Source: Pseudooceanicola antarcticus
Lineage (GTDB): Bacteria > Pseudomonadota > Alphaproteobacteria > Rhodobacterales > Rhodobacteraceae
Assembly: GCF_900215355.1 (NCBI RefSeq)
Contig: NZ_OBEA01000001.1
Span: 496,001-560,000, forward strand
DNA length: 64,000 bases
Reading direction: 5' to 3'
Within the stretch, counting starts at the first letter, position 1, and each line of letters starts with the position of its first letter. The notes beneath the pieces are model-generated. The model worked only from the letters and a program-made list of their open reading frames with translations, was not told where the DNA came from and did no database searches. The translations under genes were made by a program, and so were the position numbers. This document shows, in pieces, positions 8,690 to 18,064 of this stretch.

Positions 8690-9276
8690 GCTTCATTCTC
8701 GGCCTCACCGGCTCTATCGGCATGGGCAAGTCGACCACGGCGCAGATGTTCGCCGAGGAAGGCTGCGCGCTCTGGGATGCCGATGCGGCGGTGCACCGCC
8801 TTTACGGGCCGGGCGGCGCGGCGGTGGCCCCGCTTGGTGCGCTCTTCCCCGAGGCCGTTGCCGAGGGCCATGTTTCACGTGAAGCACTGAAGGCGATCAT
8901 CGCCGCCGATCCCGGCGCGCTGCGGCAGATCGAAGCCGTGGTGCATCCGCTGGTGGCCGAAGATCGTGCCGCCTTCATCGCGGCGACCACCGCTGATATC
9001 GTGGTGCTGGACATCCCGCTGCTCTTCGAGGGCGGGGCGAAGGGCGTCGATGCCACGGTGGTGGTTTCGGCCCCCGCCGAGGTCCAGCGCGCCCGCGTGC
9101 TGGCGCGCGGCACCATGAGCGAGGCGCAGTTCGAGATGATCCTTGCCAAGCAGATGCCCGACGCCGAAAAGCGGGCCCGCGCGGATTACATCGTTTCGAG
9201 CGACACGCTGGAGAACGCGCGGCAGCAAGTGCATGAAATCGTTAAGGATATCAGGGGTAAGATCGAAAATGCGTGA
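8686..9276 (+). CDS. coaE: Dephospho-CoA kinase
   Basis: A 196-residue P-loop kinase that phosphorylates the ribose 3'-hydroxyl in the last step of coenzyme A synthesis. The P-loop GSIGMGKS is at residues 9-16, and the DADAAVHRLYGPGGAAV segment (near residue 31) and HPLVAEDR (near residue 87) are typical. The ATG overlaps the aroE stop codon. A near-parS sequence lies inside at 8871-8886. The 3' end overlaps dnaQ by 8 bp. Confidence 0.95.
   Translation: MSFILGLTGSIGMGKSTTAQMFAEEGCALWDADAAVHRLYGPGGAAVAPLGALFPEAVAEGHVSREALKAIIAADPGALRQIEAVVHPLVAEDRAAFIAATTADIVVLDIPLLFEGGAKGVDATVVVSAPAEVQRARVLARGTMSEAQFEMILAKQMPDAEKRARADYIVSSDTLENARQQVHEIVKDIRGKIENA
8871..8886. promoter_or_regulatory. Near-parS site (one mismatch) inside coaE
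   Basis: TGTTTCACGTGAAGCA differs from the parS consensus only at the third base from the end. It is the only such site to the right of oriC in this window and lies 1.6 kb from the origin. Single-mismatch sites often still bind ParB, but occupancy is unproven. Confidence 0.55.
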
Positions 9277-9958
9277 GATTGTTCTTGATACCGAGACCAC
9301 CGGCTTCGAGCCCGAACAGGGCGACCGCCTGGTCGAGATCGGCGGGGTCGAGCTTTATAACCACGTCCCCACGGGCGAGACCTACCACGTCTATATCAAC
9401 CCCGAACGCGAAGTGCCCGAAGAGGCCTTCAAGGTGCACGGGCTGAACTACGAATTCCTGCGCGACAAGCCGGTGTTCCGCGACGTGGCGCAGGGCTTCC
9501 TGGATTTCGTCGGTGATGCGAAGCTGGTGATCCACAACGCCGCCTTCGACATGAAATTCCTCAACGCCGAGCTGGGCTGGCTGGGTCTGCCGCAGCTGCC
9601 CTGGGAACAGGCGCTGGATACGCTGGCCATCGCGCGGAAGAAATTCCCCGGCTCGCCGGCGTCGCTGGATGCGCTTTGCCGACGCTTCGGCATCGACAAC
9701 TCGGCCCGGACGCTGCACGGCGCGCTGCTCGACTCCGAGATCCTGGCCGAGGTCTACCTCGAGCTCATCGGCGGTCGGCAGCCGGGCCTGGTGCTGGCCT
9801 CGGGCCGCCGTGGCGGCGGTACGGCGCAAGAGGACGAGGACTGGCGCCCCCGGCCGCGTCCCAACCCCCTGCCCTCGCGGATCACCGACGAGGAGCGCGC
9901 GGCGCATGAGGCCTTCGTCGAGAAGATGGGGGAAAGCGCGCTCTGGAAGCGGTTCTGA
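9269..9958 (+). CDS. dnaQ: DNA polymerase III epsilon subunit (3'-5' proofreading exonuclease)
   Basis: The 229-residue DEDDh exonuclease that proofreads for the replicative polymerase. Exo I is VLDTETTG, with the metal-binding D7 and E9. Exo II is VIHNAAFDMKFLN, with its aspartate near residue 98. Exo III epsilon is TLHGALLDSE, with the catalytic histidine and aspartate near residues 152-157. The C-terminal tail after residue 180 is charged and proline-rich and should hold the contact to the polymerase alpha subunit. The ATG overlaps the end of coaE by 8 bp. Confidence 0.96.
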   Translation: MREIVLDTETTGFEPEQGDRLVEIGGVELYNHVPTGETYHVYINPEREVPEEAFKVHGLNYEFLRDKPVFRDVAQGFLDFVGDAKLVIHNAAFDMKFLNAELGWLGLPQLPWEQALDTLAIARKKFPGSPASLDALCRRFGIDNSARTLHGALLDSEILAEVYLELIGGRQPGLVLASGRRGGGTAQEDEDWRPRPRPNPLPSRITDEERAAHEAFVEKMGESALWKRF

Positions 9959-9964
9959 CACGGA

Positions 9965-9992
9965 AAAGGCGCGTACCGCAGCACGCGCCTTT
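9965..9992 (+). terminator. Hairpin terminator after dnaQ
   Basis: AAAGGCGCGT and ACGCGCCTTT form a perfect 10-bp stem with an 8-nt loop just after the dnaQ stop codon, between convergent dnaQ and secB. The A and T flanks suit either strand, so it may serve both genes. Confidence 0.7.
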
Positions 9993-10036
9993 CCCTTGAA
10001 GCCTGGCAGGGCGGGATTTCACCCCGCCACCTGCGC

Positions 10037-10540
10037 TCAGTTGGTCAGCGTATCCGCCGGAGCGGCCTGGGCCGCGGCGCGACGCTGGATCTCGGCGCGG
10101 TAGAGCTGCACGAAGTCGATGGTCTCCAGGTTCAGCGGCGGGAAGCCACCGTCGCGGGTCACGTCCGACACGATGCGACGGGCGAAGGGGAACAGCATGC
10201 GGGGGCATTCGATCAGCAGGAAGGGGTGGATCTGGTCGTCCGGCACACCTTCGATGTTGAACAGGCCGACGTATTCCAGCTCCATCAGGAACAGGGCGTC
10301 GCCGCTTTCCTTGTTGTTCGAGGTGATGGTCAGCTTCAGCAGCACTTCGTACTGGTTGGCCGCTTCACGCTTCTTGGCGTCCAGCGCCACCTGGACCTTC
10401 ATGTCCGGCTGCACGTTGCCCGACGCGGGCTTGCGGGCCAGGATGTTCTCGAAGGACATGTCCCGGATGTACTGGGACAGGACGTTCATCTTCACTTGCG
10501 GCTGTTGCTGCGGGGCAGCGCCATTGGTTTCCTCGGCCAT
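10037..10540 (-). CDS. secB: Protein-export chaperone SecB
   Basis: A 167-residue tetrameric chaperone that keeps precursors unfolded and hands them to SecA. The conserved core is present: QYIRDMSFENILA near residue 22, the beta-sheet region with LLKLTIT, and LLIECPRMLFPFARRIVSDV near residue 106. This start is chosen because GAGGAGG lies 7-8 nt upstream; an ATG six codons earlier has no such signal. The C-terminal tail is alanine-rich, as in alphaproteobacterial SecB. Location beside dnaQ on the opposite strand is conserved in the class. Confidence 0.96.
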   Translation of the reverse strand: MAEETNGAAPQQQPQVKMNVLSQYIRDMSFENILARKPASGNVQPDMKVQVALDAKKREAANQYEVLLKLTITSNNKESGDALFLMELEYVGLFNIEGVPDDQIHPFLLIECPRMLFPFARRIVSDVTRDGGFPPLNLETIDFVQLYRAEIQRRAAAQAAPADTLTN

Positions 10541-10618
10541 CGGGCCCTCCTCGGTCAATCTTTGTCGAACGTCCTAGCAGCTTGGCCGAGGGGTCTCAAC
10601 GGGCAAGCCTGCCAAGCC

Positions 10619-11125
10619 TCAGTGGCGGGTCCAGCCCGAGGGGTGGGTCGGTCGTTTTCCGGGCTCCAGCTCCTGGAAGTCTCCGTCGATCACCTCTCCG
10701 TCACCGGCATCACGGCCGCGGTCGGGACCGGGCCTGCCGTGGCGGCCATCGAAGCCGGACGAGGCCGAGAAGCTCTGCACCTTCACCCGCTTGCGCAGCC
10801 AGAGGAAGGCCATGCGGCGGAAGGCCGGGGTCAGCAGGGCGAAGCCGAGCGCATCGGTGAAGAAGCCCGGTGTCAGCAGCAGCGCGCCGGAAAACAGGAT
10901 CATCGCCCCGTCCGCCAGCGGCCCCGACGGGTCCGACAGCTCCGAGAAGCTGCGTTGGATATTTGCAAGCGCCTGACGGCCCTGCATTTTCACCAGGTAG
11001 GTGCCCAGCACCGCCGTCAGCAGCACCACGGCAAGGGTCCAGCCCAGGCCGATCAGCCCGCCGACCTTGATGAATAGCGCGATCTCGATCATCGGCACCG
11101 CGATGAACGCCAGAAGCAACCACAT
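10619..11125 (-). CDS. fxsA: FxsA family membrane protein
   Basis: A 168-residue FxsA-domain protein. E. coli FxsA suppresses F exclusion of phage T7; the housekeeping role is unknown. Hydrophobic segments occupy about residues 2-20, 24-45 and 70-100, with the family motif LFSGALLLTPGFFTDALGF near residue 74. The C-terminal third is a charged, disordered tail. Two in-frame ATGs compete; the one at 11125 is preferred because AAAGGAG ends 9 nt before it, whereas it abuts the ATG at 11134. Confidence 0.85.
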   Translation of the reverse strand: MWLLLAFIAVPMIEIALFIKVGGLIGLGWTLAVVLLTAVLGTYLVKMQGRQALANIQRSFSELSDPSGPLADGAMILFSGALLLTPGFFTDALGFALLTPAFRRMAFLWLRKRVKVQSFSASSGFDGRHGRPGPDRGRDAGDGEVIDGDFQELEPGKRPTHPSGWTRH

Positions 11126-11232
11126 GTCCGTCATCTCCTTTCGTGGCAAGGTAGACTTGGCCCTGCCTAGCACCTACATAGGGACCAGACCCGGTGGATA
11201 CCAAGCCCCGAGGCCCAAGAGGAGTTCCGAAC

Positions 11233-11889
11233 TTGCCCCTAATCCAGCTTTTGGTCCTTGCTGGCATCGCCCTTTTCCTGATCCTGCGCCTGAAGAACGT
11301 GCTGGGAACACGAGAGGGGTTCGAGAAGCCGCCCGTGACCGGACAGCCCCGTCCCGATGCGCTTGAGCGCTCCGGTTTCGAGGTGATCGAGGGCGGTCCC
11401 GATCCCGACATTACCGATCATGTTGCCGAAGACAGCCCTGCAGCCCAGGCGCTGGCGGGCATGAAGCGCGCCGAACCCAGCTTCTCGGTTTCCGAGTTCC
11501 TCGGCGGGGCGCGCCAGGCCTACGAGATGATCCTGATGGGTTTCGAGCGCGGCGAGCTGGCCGAGATCAAGCCCTTCCTGTCGGAAGATGTCTACGACAG
11601 CTTCGCGCAGGTGGTCTCGGACCGCGACGCGCAGGGGCTGACCATCGAGGCCGAGTTCATCGGCCTGCGTGAGCTTTCGCTGGCCGACGCCACCTATGAC
11701 CCCGACACCGGCATTGCCGAGCTGACCGTGCGCTACGTCGGCCAGCTGACCCAGGTGGTCTACGACCGCTCCGGCGACGTGGTCGAGGGCGAGCCCGGCA
11801 AGGTGAAAACCCAGAAGGACAGCTGGACCTTCGAGCGCCGCATGGGCTCGGACGACCTGAACTGGCAGCTGGTCGCAACCGGAGAGTAA
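11233..11889 (+). CDS. Tim44-like membrane-anchored protein
   Basis: A 218-residue protein with an N-terminal membrane helix (LIQLLVLAGIALFLILRLK) followed by a linker and a C-terminal Tim44/mL45-like alpha-beta domain, including FLGGARQAYEMILMGFERGE and a KDSWTFERRM strand. Alphaproteobacterial relatives are the ancestors of the mitochondrial import subunit Tim44 and associate with the inner membrane. I chose the TTG at 11233 because GAGGAG precedes it by 8 nt and the protein then begins at the membrane helix; a GTG at 11194 would add 13 residues. It is divergent from fxsA and upstream of mltA, a common alphaproteobacterial arrangement. Confidence 0.85.
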   Translation: MPLIQLLVLAGIALFLILRLKNVLGTREGFEKPPVTGQPRPDALERSGFEVIEGGPDPDITDHVAEDSPAAQALAGMKRAEPSFSVSEFLGGARQAYEMILMGFERGELAEIKPFLSEDVYDSFAQVVSDRDAQGLTIEAEFIGLRELSLADATYDPDTGIAELTVRYVGQLTQVVYDRSGDVVEGEPGKVKTQKDSWTFERRMGSDDLNWQLVATGE

Positions 11890-11897
11890 TCGGGCCG

Positions 11898-12962
11898 ATG
11901 GCAGGGCGTGGGATCGCGGCATATCTGACGCTGGCGCTCCTGTCGCTCGCCCCGCCCGGAACGGCGCAGGAGATCCCGGCCGAGGGGCCAGTGATCTCGG
12001 TCCTGGATTTCGACGATCTGAATGGCTGGGCCGCGGATGATCATGCCGCGGCCCTTGCCACGTTCCGCAACACATGCGGCGACATGCGCGACCCCGACTG
12101 GCGCGCCATCTGCGCGCTCGCCAAGGCGCAACCGCTTGAAAACGCCCGCACCTTCTTCGAGCTCTTCTTCACCCCCGTGCTGATCCAGGACGGCACCCCC
12201 ACCCTCTTCACCGGCTATTACGAGCCCGAGCTCAAGGGCTCTCTCACCCGGACCGAGACCTATCGCTACCCGGTCTACCGGATGCCGAAGGAGGCCGAGG
12301 TCAACCGCCCCTGGCTGACCCGCGCCCAGATCGAACAGGGCACCGGCATTGCCGGGCGCGGTCTCGAGATCGCCTGGGTGGATGATCCGGTGGCGCTGAT
12401 GTTCCTGCAGATCCAGGGCTCGGGCCGTATCCTGCTGCCCGACGGCAGCCATATCCGCATCGGCTATCGCGGCGACAACGGCCATGAGTATCGCTCGATC
12501 GGTCAGGAAATGGTCAGGCGCGGCATCTACAAGGCGCACCAGGTCTCGGCCAAGGTGATCTCGAACTGGGTCCGGCGCAATCCGGTGGAAGGGGCTGCGC
12601 TGCTGCGGCATAACCCCTCCTATGTCTTCTTCCGTGAACTCCGCGATGTCTCGCCCGAAGCCGGGCCGAAGGGAGCGATGAACCGCTCTCTGACCCCGAC
12701 CCGTTCGGTTGCCATCGACCCCGCCTATGTGCCCCTTGGTGCCCCCGTCTGGATCGAGAAGACGGGCTTTCGCGGCATGCGGCGGCTGATGGTCGGGCAG
12801 GATACCGGCTCGGCCATCAAGGGGCCGCAGCGGGCGGATGTCTTCATGGGGTCCGGCCCCGGCGCCGGCAAGGAAGCGGCGAAGATCAAGGATGGCGGGC
12901 GGCTGGTCGTGCTGCTGCCGATCCAGCGCGCCTATGCGATGCTGATCGAGGACGACACATGA
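11898..12962 (+). CDS. mltA: Membrane-bound-type lytic murein transglycosylase A
   Basis: A 354-residue MltA-family enzyme that cleaves peptidoglycan glycan strands with formation of 1,6-anhydromuramic acid. A signal peptide (residues 1-23, ending GTAQ) lacks a lipobox cysteine, so unlike E. coli MltA this protein is probably soluble in the periplasm. The MltA domain includes FTGYYEPELKGS near residue 101 and FLQIQGSGRILL near residue 170. The C-terminal 3D domain has VGQDTGSAIKGPQRADVF near residue 299, containing the catalytic aspartates. It lies 8 bp after the Tim44-like gene and overlaps the Smr gene by ATGA. Confidence 0.95.
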   Translation: MAGRGIAAYLTLALLSLAPPGTAQEIPAEGPVISVLDFDDLNGWAADDHAAALATFRNTCGDMRDPDWRAICALAKAQPLENARTFFELFFTPVLIQDGTPTLFTGYYEPELKGSLTRTETYRYPVYRMPKEAEVNRPWLTRAQIEQGTGIAGRGLEIAWVDDPVALMFLQIQGSGRILLPDGSHIRIGYRGDNGHEYRSIGQEMVRRGIYKAHQVSAKVISNWVRRNPVEGAALLRHNPSYVFFRELRDVSPEAGPKGAMNRSLTPTRSVAIDPAYVPLGAPVWIEKTGFRGMRRLMVGQDTGSAIKGPQRADVFMGSGPGAGKEAAKIKDGGRLVVLLPIQRAYAMLIEDDT

Positions 12963-13564
12963 GCCGCCGTCGCAAGCTGCGCCCCGAAGAGATGGAGCTC
13001 TGGGAGAAGGTCGCCGGCAGCACCGACCGGATGCACCCGGAAAAGCGCGTCCTGGCCCGGCCCGCCAAGAAGGTCGAGAAGAAGCCGATTGCTCAGCGCG
13101 ACCCCGAGCCCGCCCCCATTCCCACCTTCCGGCTGGGCGAGAAGGCCAAGGGCAGGGACAGTGGCATCTCGCGCGATGTGCTGGCGCCGATCCACGAGCG
13201 GCTGCACCAGGCGCCGCTGCGCATGGACAAGAAGACCCACGGCAAGATGACCCGCGGCAAGATGAGCCCCGAGGCCCGCATCGACCTGCACGGCATGACC
13301 GTCGAGCGCGCGCATCGCGCCCTGACCGGCTTCATCCTGCGCTGTGTTTCCGAAGATCTGCGGCTGGTGCTGGTGATCACGGGAAAGGGCCGCCGCCCGG
13401 AAGACGACGGCCCCATTCCGGTGCGTCACGGTATCCTGCGCCACCAGCTGCCGCATTGGCTGTCGATGCCGCCGCTCAGCCAGGTGGTGCTTCAGGTGAC
13501 CTCGGCCCACCAGAAACATGGCGGGACCGGGGCCTATTACGTCTACCTCAGGCGAACCGGCTAG
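12959..13564 (+). CDS. Smr domain protein
   Basis: A 201-residue protein with a basic, proline-rich N-terminal half and a C-terminal Smr (small MutS-related) domain. The domain starts with ARIDLHGMTVERAHRAL (about residues 106-122) and has the ITGKGRR loop near residue 141. Smr domains bind and cleave branched DNA or structured RNA; recent bacterial members act on mRNA of collided ribosomes, but which applies here cannot be read from sequence. The ATG overlaps the mltA stop codon. It is convergent with the MFS gene, with 3 bp between them. Confidence 0.92.
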   Translation: MSRRRKLRPEEMELWEKVAGSTDRMHPEKRVLARPAKKVEKKPIAQRDPEPAPIPTFRLGEKAKGRDSGISRDVLAPIHERLHQAPLRMDKKTHGKMTRGKMSPEARIDLHGMTVERAHRALTGFILRCVSEDLRLVLVITGKGRRPEDDGPIPVRHGILRHQLPHWLSMPPLSQVVLQVTSAHQKHGGTGAYYVYLRRTG

Positions 13565-13567
13565 GGC

Positions 13568-15046
13568 TCAGTGCCCCTGCGGTGCCGCGCCCGGAGCATC
13601 CGGGGGGCGGCGCACGAAGAAGCCCGCAACAATCAGCAGAAGCGAAATCGTCGCTGCCAGGGTGAAGGCCTGGTGCAGGCCTGCGGCCATGGCGGGGACC
13701 ATCTCGGCTCCGGCCGCGGTCTCGCGGCCGATGCGCAGCGACATGACCGAGACGAAGATCGCGATACCGGCGGCGCCGGCCACCTGCTGCACGGTGCCGA
13801 TCACGGCCGAGCCGTGCGAGTAGAGATGCGGCGGCAGCGACCCCAGGGACGAGGTGAAGAGCGGGGTAAAGAGCATGGCCAGCCCGACGCTCAGCAGCAT
13901 GTGCGAGCCGAGGACGAGGAACATGGTCGACTCGGGCGTCAGCAGCGTCATGCACCAGAGGCCGGCGCTGACGATGGTGCCGCCGGGAATGACCAGCTTG
14001 CGCGCGCCGACCCGGTCGAAGAGCCGCCCCACGATGGGAGAGGATATCCCCATCAGCAGCCCGCCGGGCAGCATCAGCAGGCCCGCATGCAGTGTGGAAT
14101 AGCCCAGCACGTTCTGCACGAAGAGCGGCAGCAGCATGATCATCCCGAAGAGCGCCATCATCGCCAGGCCCATCATGATAACCGAGACGGTGAAGACCCG
14201 CACGCCCAGCGTCCGCAGATCCAGCAGCGCGCGTTCCTGCGGGCCCAGCTTCAGCTGACGCCAGACGAAGGCCACAAGCACCACCGCGCCGATGGCGATC
14301 GGCAGCCACAGCGGCATCGGGCCGCCCTCGCCATGGCCTTCGCCGATGGCCGAGAACCCGTAGACCAGCCCGCCGAAGGCGACCGCGGCCAGCGGCACCG
14401 AGATCACGTCCAGCTTGCGCTCGGACAGCTCGCTGACATTGACCAGGCGGAAGTAGCCGATGGTGAGAGAGCCGATGGCAATCGGCAGCATCATGACGAA
14501 CATCCAGCGCCACTCGAAGTATTGCAGGATGAAGCCCGACAGGGTCGGCCCGATGGCCGGCGCCACCGAGATCACGATCGAGATATTGCCCATGGTCTTG
14601 CCACGGCTCTGCGGCGGCACCAGCGCCATGACGGTGGTCATCAGCAGCGGCATCATGATCGCCGTGCCAACGGCCTGGATCACCCGCCCCGCGATCAGCG
14701 GCGGCAGCGTCGGCGAGATGGCGCAGACGAAGGTGCCCAGGGTGAAGAAGCTCATCGCCATCAGGAAGACCCGCCGCGTCGGCAGCCGCTGCAGCAGGAA
14801 GCCGGTGATCGGGATCACCACGGCCATGGTCAGCAGGAAGGCGGTGGTCAGCCATTGCGCGGCATTGGCGGTGACGCCCAGGTCGCTCATCAGCCGGGGC
14901 AGGGCCACCGACATCAGCGTCTCGTTCAGGATCACCGTGAAGGTCGAGATCATCAGCAGGCCGATGACCAGGCGGTTGCGGGTTGCGGTTGCGGCGTCGG
15001 GCGCCGGGCTGGCCCCGGGGGCCATCTGGCTGTCGTCTGCGTGCAT
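13568..15046 (-). CDS. MFS multidrug efflux transporter, DHA2 family
   Basis: A 492-residue major facilitator with about 14 predicted membrane segments, as in the DHA2 (EmrB/QacA) drug:proton antiporters. After a short cytoplasmic leader, the first helix has the motif LNETLMSVALPRLMSDL (family D1-type motif). GRVIQAVGTAIMMPL (near residue 116) corresponds to motif B with its arginine, and SVAPAIGPTLSGFIL to motif C of exporters. I chose the ATG at 15046, which has AAGGA 7-8 nt upstream; a TTG 11 codons earlier lacks one. No membrane-fusion partner is adjacent. Substrate unknown. Confidence 0.9.
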   Translation of the reverse strand: MHADDSQMAPGASPAPDAATATRNRLVIGLLMISTFTVILNETLMSVALPRLMSDLGVTANAAQWLTTAFLLTMAVVIPITGFLLQRLPTRRVFLMAMSFFTLGTFVCAISPTLPPLIAGRVIQAVGTAIMMPLLMTTVMALVPPQSRGKTMGNISIVISVAPAIGPTLSGFILQYFEWRWMFVMMLPIAIGSLTIGYFRLVNVSELSERKLDVISVPLAAVAFGGLVYGFSAIGEGHGEGGPMPLWLPIAIGAVVLVAFVWRQLKLGPQERALLDLRTLGVRVFTVSVIMMGLAMMALFGMIMLLPLFVQNVLGYSTLHAGLLMLPGGLLMGISSPIVGRLFDRVGARKLVIPGGTIVSAGLWCMTLLTPESTMFLVLGSHMLLSVGLAMLFTPLFTSSLGSLPPHLYSHGSAVIGTVQQVAGAAGIAIFVSVMSLRIGRETAAGAEMVPAMAAGLHQAFTLAATISLLLIVAGFFVRRPPDAPGAAPQGH

Positions 15047-15403
15047 CACGAAGTCCTTGTCGAAAGGCGGCGGCGTCAAGCGGCGGCGGGAAAAATCCGG
15101 GAAAGAGCGTCAATACATGCGCCGATCCAATACGTGCGGCAATCAAGCTTTCTGCGGGTGCAAAGTCAAGGGACAGCGCCTGCCAAAGCGCCTGTTGATC
15201 CGTTCACCTTGCACGAAGTGGTTGCGCACGGATGAACAATAGGCCGAAGGCAGCCAGATAGGCCAGCCTGTGCCGATCCGGCAAACCCCTGTTCCGGGGG
15301 GGCGTCAGAAAGGTGAAGGGAAGGTTGCGGAGGGGGCCGCGAAAATGCTTCCCAAGCCGTGGCGATCTGCCTAGGTTAGAACCATTCCAAAGCGAGAGAT
15401 CCC
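15047..15403. other. Intergenic region between divergent MFS and VIT genes
   Basis: These 357 bp carry no convincing gene. On the minus strand, TTGACT (15164-15169) and TTGATT (15141-15146) are spaced by 17 bp and could be a weak promoter for the MFS gene. GAGAGAT just before 15404 is the ribosome site of the plus-strand gene. No operator or repeat was recognised. Confidence 0.4.
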
Positions 15404-16117
15404 ATGACCGCCCAGCCCCAGCCCTCTGCCCATATGGACGACCCGCATTTCATGACCCGCTCGAACTGGCTGCGCGCCGCGGTTCTGGGGGCCAATGACG
15501 GTATCGTCTCGGTCTCGGCGATCATCGTCGGTGTCGCCGCCGCAGATCCCGACCCGCGCGCCGTTGCCATTGCCGGGGTGGCGGGCCTTGCCGCCGGGGC
15601 GATGTCGATGGCGGCGGGGGAATATGTCTCGGTCTCTTCGCAATCCGATACCGAGCGCGCCGACATGGCCCGCGAGGCCGCCGCCCTGAAGGCCGATCCC
15701 GACGGCGAGATGGCCGAACTGGCCGAGATCTGGGAGGCGCGCGGCCTGACAGCTGAAACCGCCGCGCAGGTGGCGCAGGAGCTGCACGACCACGATGCGC
15801 TCGGCGCCCATATGCGGGACGAGATCGGCGTCACCGAGGTCTCTTCGGCCAATCCCCTGCAGGCGGCGGGGGCCTCCGGGCTGACCTTCTCGATCGCGGC
15901 GGCGGTGCCGGTCGCGGCGGCGCTGCTGGCGCCGGCGGGCACGGTAATCCCGGCGGTGCTGGTGGTGACGCTGATCGCGCTGGCGGTGCTGGGCGCGCTT
16001 GGCGCCTGGGCGGGCGGCGCCCCGAAGGGCCCCGCCGTGTTGCGTGTCGTGCTCTGGGGCGCCTTCGCCATGGCGGTCACCGCGGGCGTCGGCAAGCTCT
16101 TCGGCGTGGCGGTCTGA
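15404..16117 (+). CDS. VIT1/CCC1 family transporter
   Basis: A 237-residue membrane protein of the vacuolar iron transporter (VIT1/CCC1) family, whose characterised eukaryotic members move Fe2+ or Mn2+. The first helix carries NWLRAAVLGANDGIVSVSAI (residues 21-40), and the second SMAAGEYVSVSSQSDTERAD (near residue 68), the two signatures of the family. A hydrophilic, acidic segment (residues 85-150) corresponds to the metal-binding domain. Two or three further helices follow. A substrate of iron or manganese is inferred from family only. It is convergent with rpiB. Confidence 0.9.
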   Translation: MTAQPQPSAHMDDPHFMTRSNWLRAAVLGANDGIVSVSAIIVGVAAADPDPRAVAIAGVAGLAAGAMSMAAGEYVSVSSQSDTERADMAREAAALKADPDGEMAELAEIWEARGLTAETAAQVAQELHDHDALGAHMRDEIGVTEVSSANPLQAAGASGLTFSIAAAVPVAAALLAPAGTVIPAVLVVTLIALAVLGALGAWAGGAPKGPAVLRVVLWGAFAMAVTAGVGKLFGVAV

Positions 16118-16135
16118 CCGCCACGGCGCAGGGGA

Positions 16136-16582
16136 TCAGGCTTCCAGCGCCTTGATCATGTCGACGCGGGTGGCGTGACGGCCGCCCTCGAACTCTGCGC
16201 CCAGGAAGGCCTCGACGATCTCCAGCGCCAGGCTCTCGCCCACCACGCGGGCACCGATGGACAGCATGTTGGCGTCGTTGTGCTGGCGGATCATCCGGGC
16301 CGAGAAGCCCTCGGAGCAGACGCCGCAGCGAATGCCCTTCACCTTGTTGGCGGCCATCATGATCCCCTGCCCGGTGCCGCAGAGCACGATGCCGAAACGG
16401 CAATCGCCCGAGGCCACCAGCTGCGCCGCCTCGGCGCCGCGCTCGGGATAGGGCGTGCTTTCGGGGGTGGTGGGGCCGACATCGACGGCCTCCCAGCCAA
16501 GCGAGGCGATATGGGCGGCCACCTTCTGGCGCAGCTCGATGGCGGCGTGGTCGGAAGACAGGGCGATGCGTTTGCTGGTCAT
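16136..16582 (-). CDS. rpiB: Ribose-5-phosphate isomerase B
   Basis: A 148-residue RpiB/LacAB isomerase interconverting ribose 5-phosphate and ribulose 5-phosphate. ALSSDHAAIELR (residues 6-17) has the phosphate-binding histidine. GIVLCGTGQGIMMAANKV (near residue 64) contains the catalytic cysteine. The SARMIRQHNDANMLSIGARV motif is conserved. The start at 16582 gives the canonical MTSKRIALSSDHA; 15 more in-frame codons upstream are not family-like. Confidence 0.95.
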   Translation of the reverse strand: MTSKRIALSSDHAAIELRQKVAAHIASLGWEAVDVGPTTPESTPYPERGAEAAQLVASGDCRFGIVLCGTGQGIMMAANKVKGIRCGVCSEGFSARMIRQHNDANMLSIGARVVGESLALEIVEAFLGAEFEGGRHATRVDMIKALEA

Positions 16583-16671
16583 TGGAGCGGTCCGGAAGCA
16601 GGGAAACTTGCCCCCATGTCCCCGCAATGGGCCGGGCCGTCAAGGTGATCCCCACGGCGGCGGCAATGGAA

Positions 16672-16701
16672 AGGGCCCCCGCAGTCGCCTGCAGGGGCCC
16701 T
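16672..16701 (-). terminator. Rho-independent terminator of hslU
   Basis: On the minus strand AGGGCCCCTGCAG pairs with CTGCGGGGGCCCT (12 of 13 pairs, 4-nt loop), followed by TTTCC. It lies 23 bp after the hslU stop codon. Confidence 0.75.
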
Positions 16702-16723
16702 GTTCCAGGACGGAATGCGGTGC

Positions 16724-18025
<1,302 letters not shown>

Positions 18026-18064
18026 ATTGGTCTCCTTGCGCCCGGATCTGCCGGGCGGGCCCGG

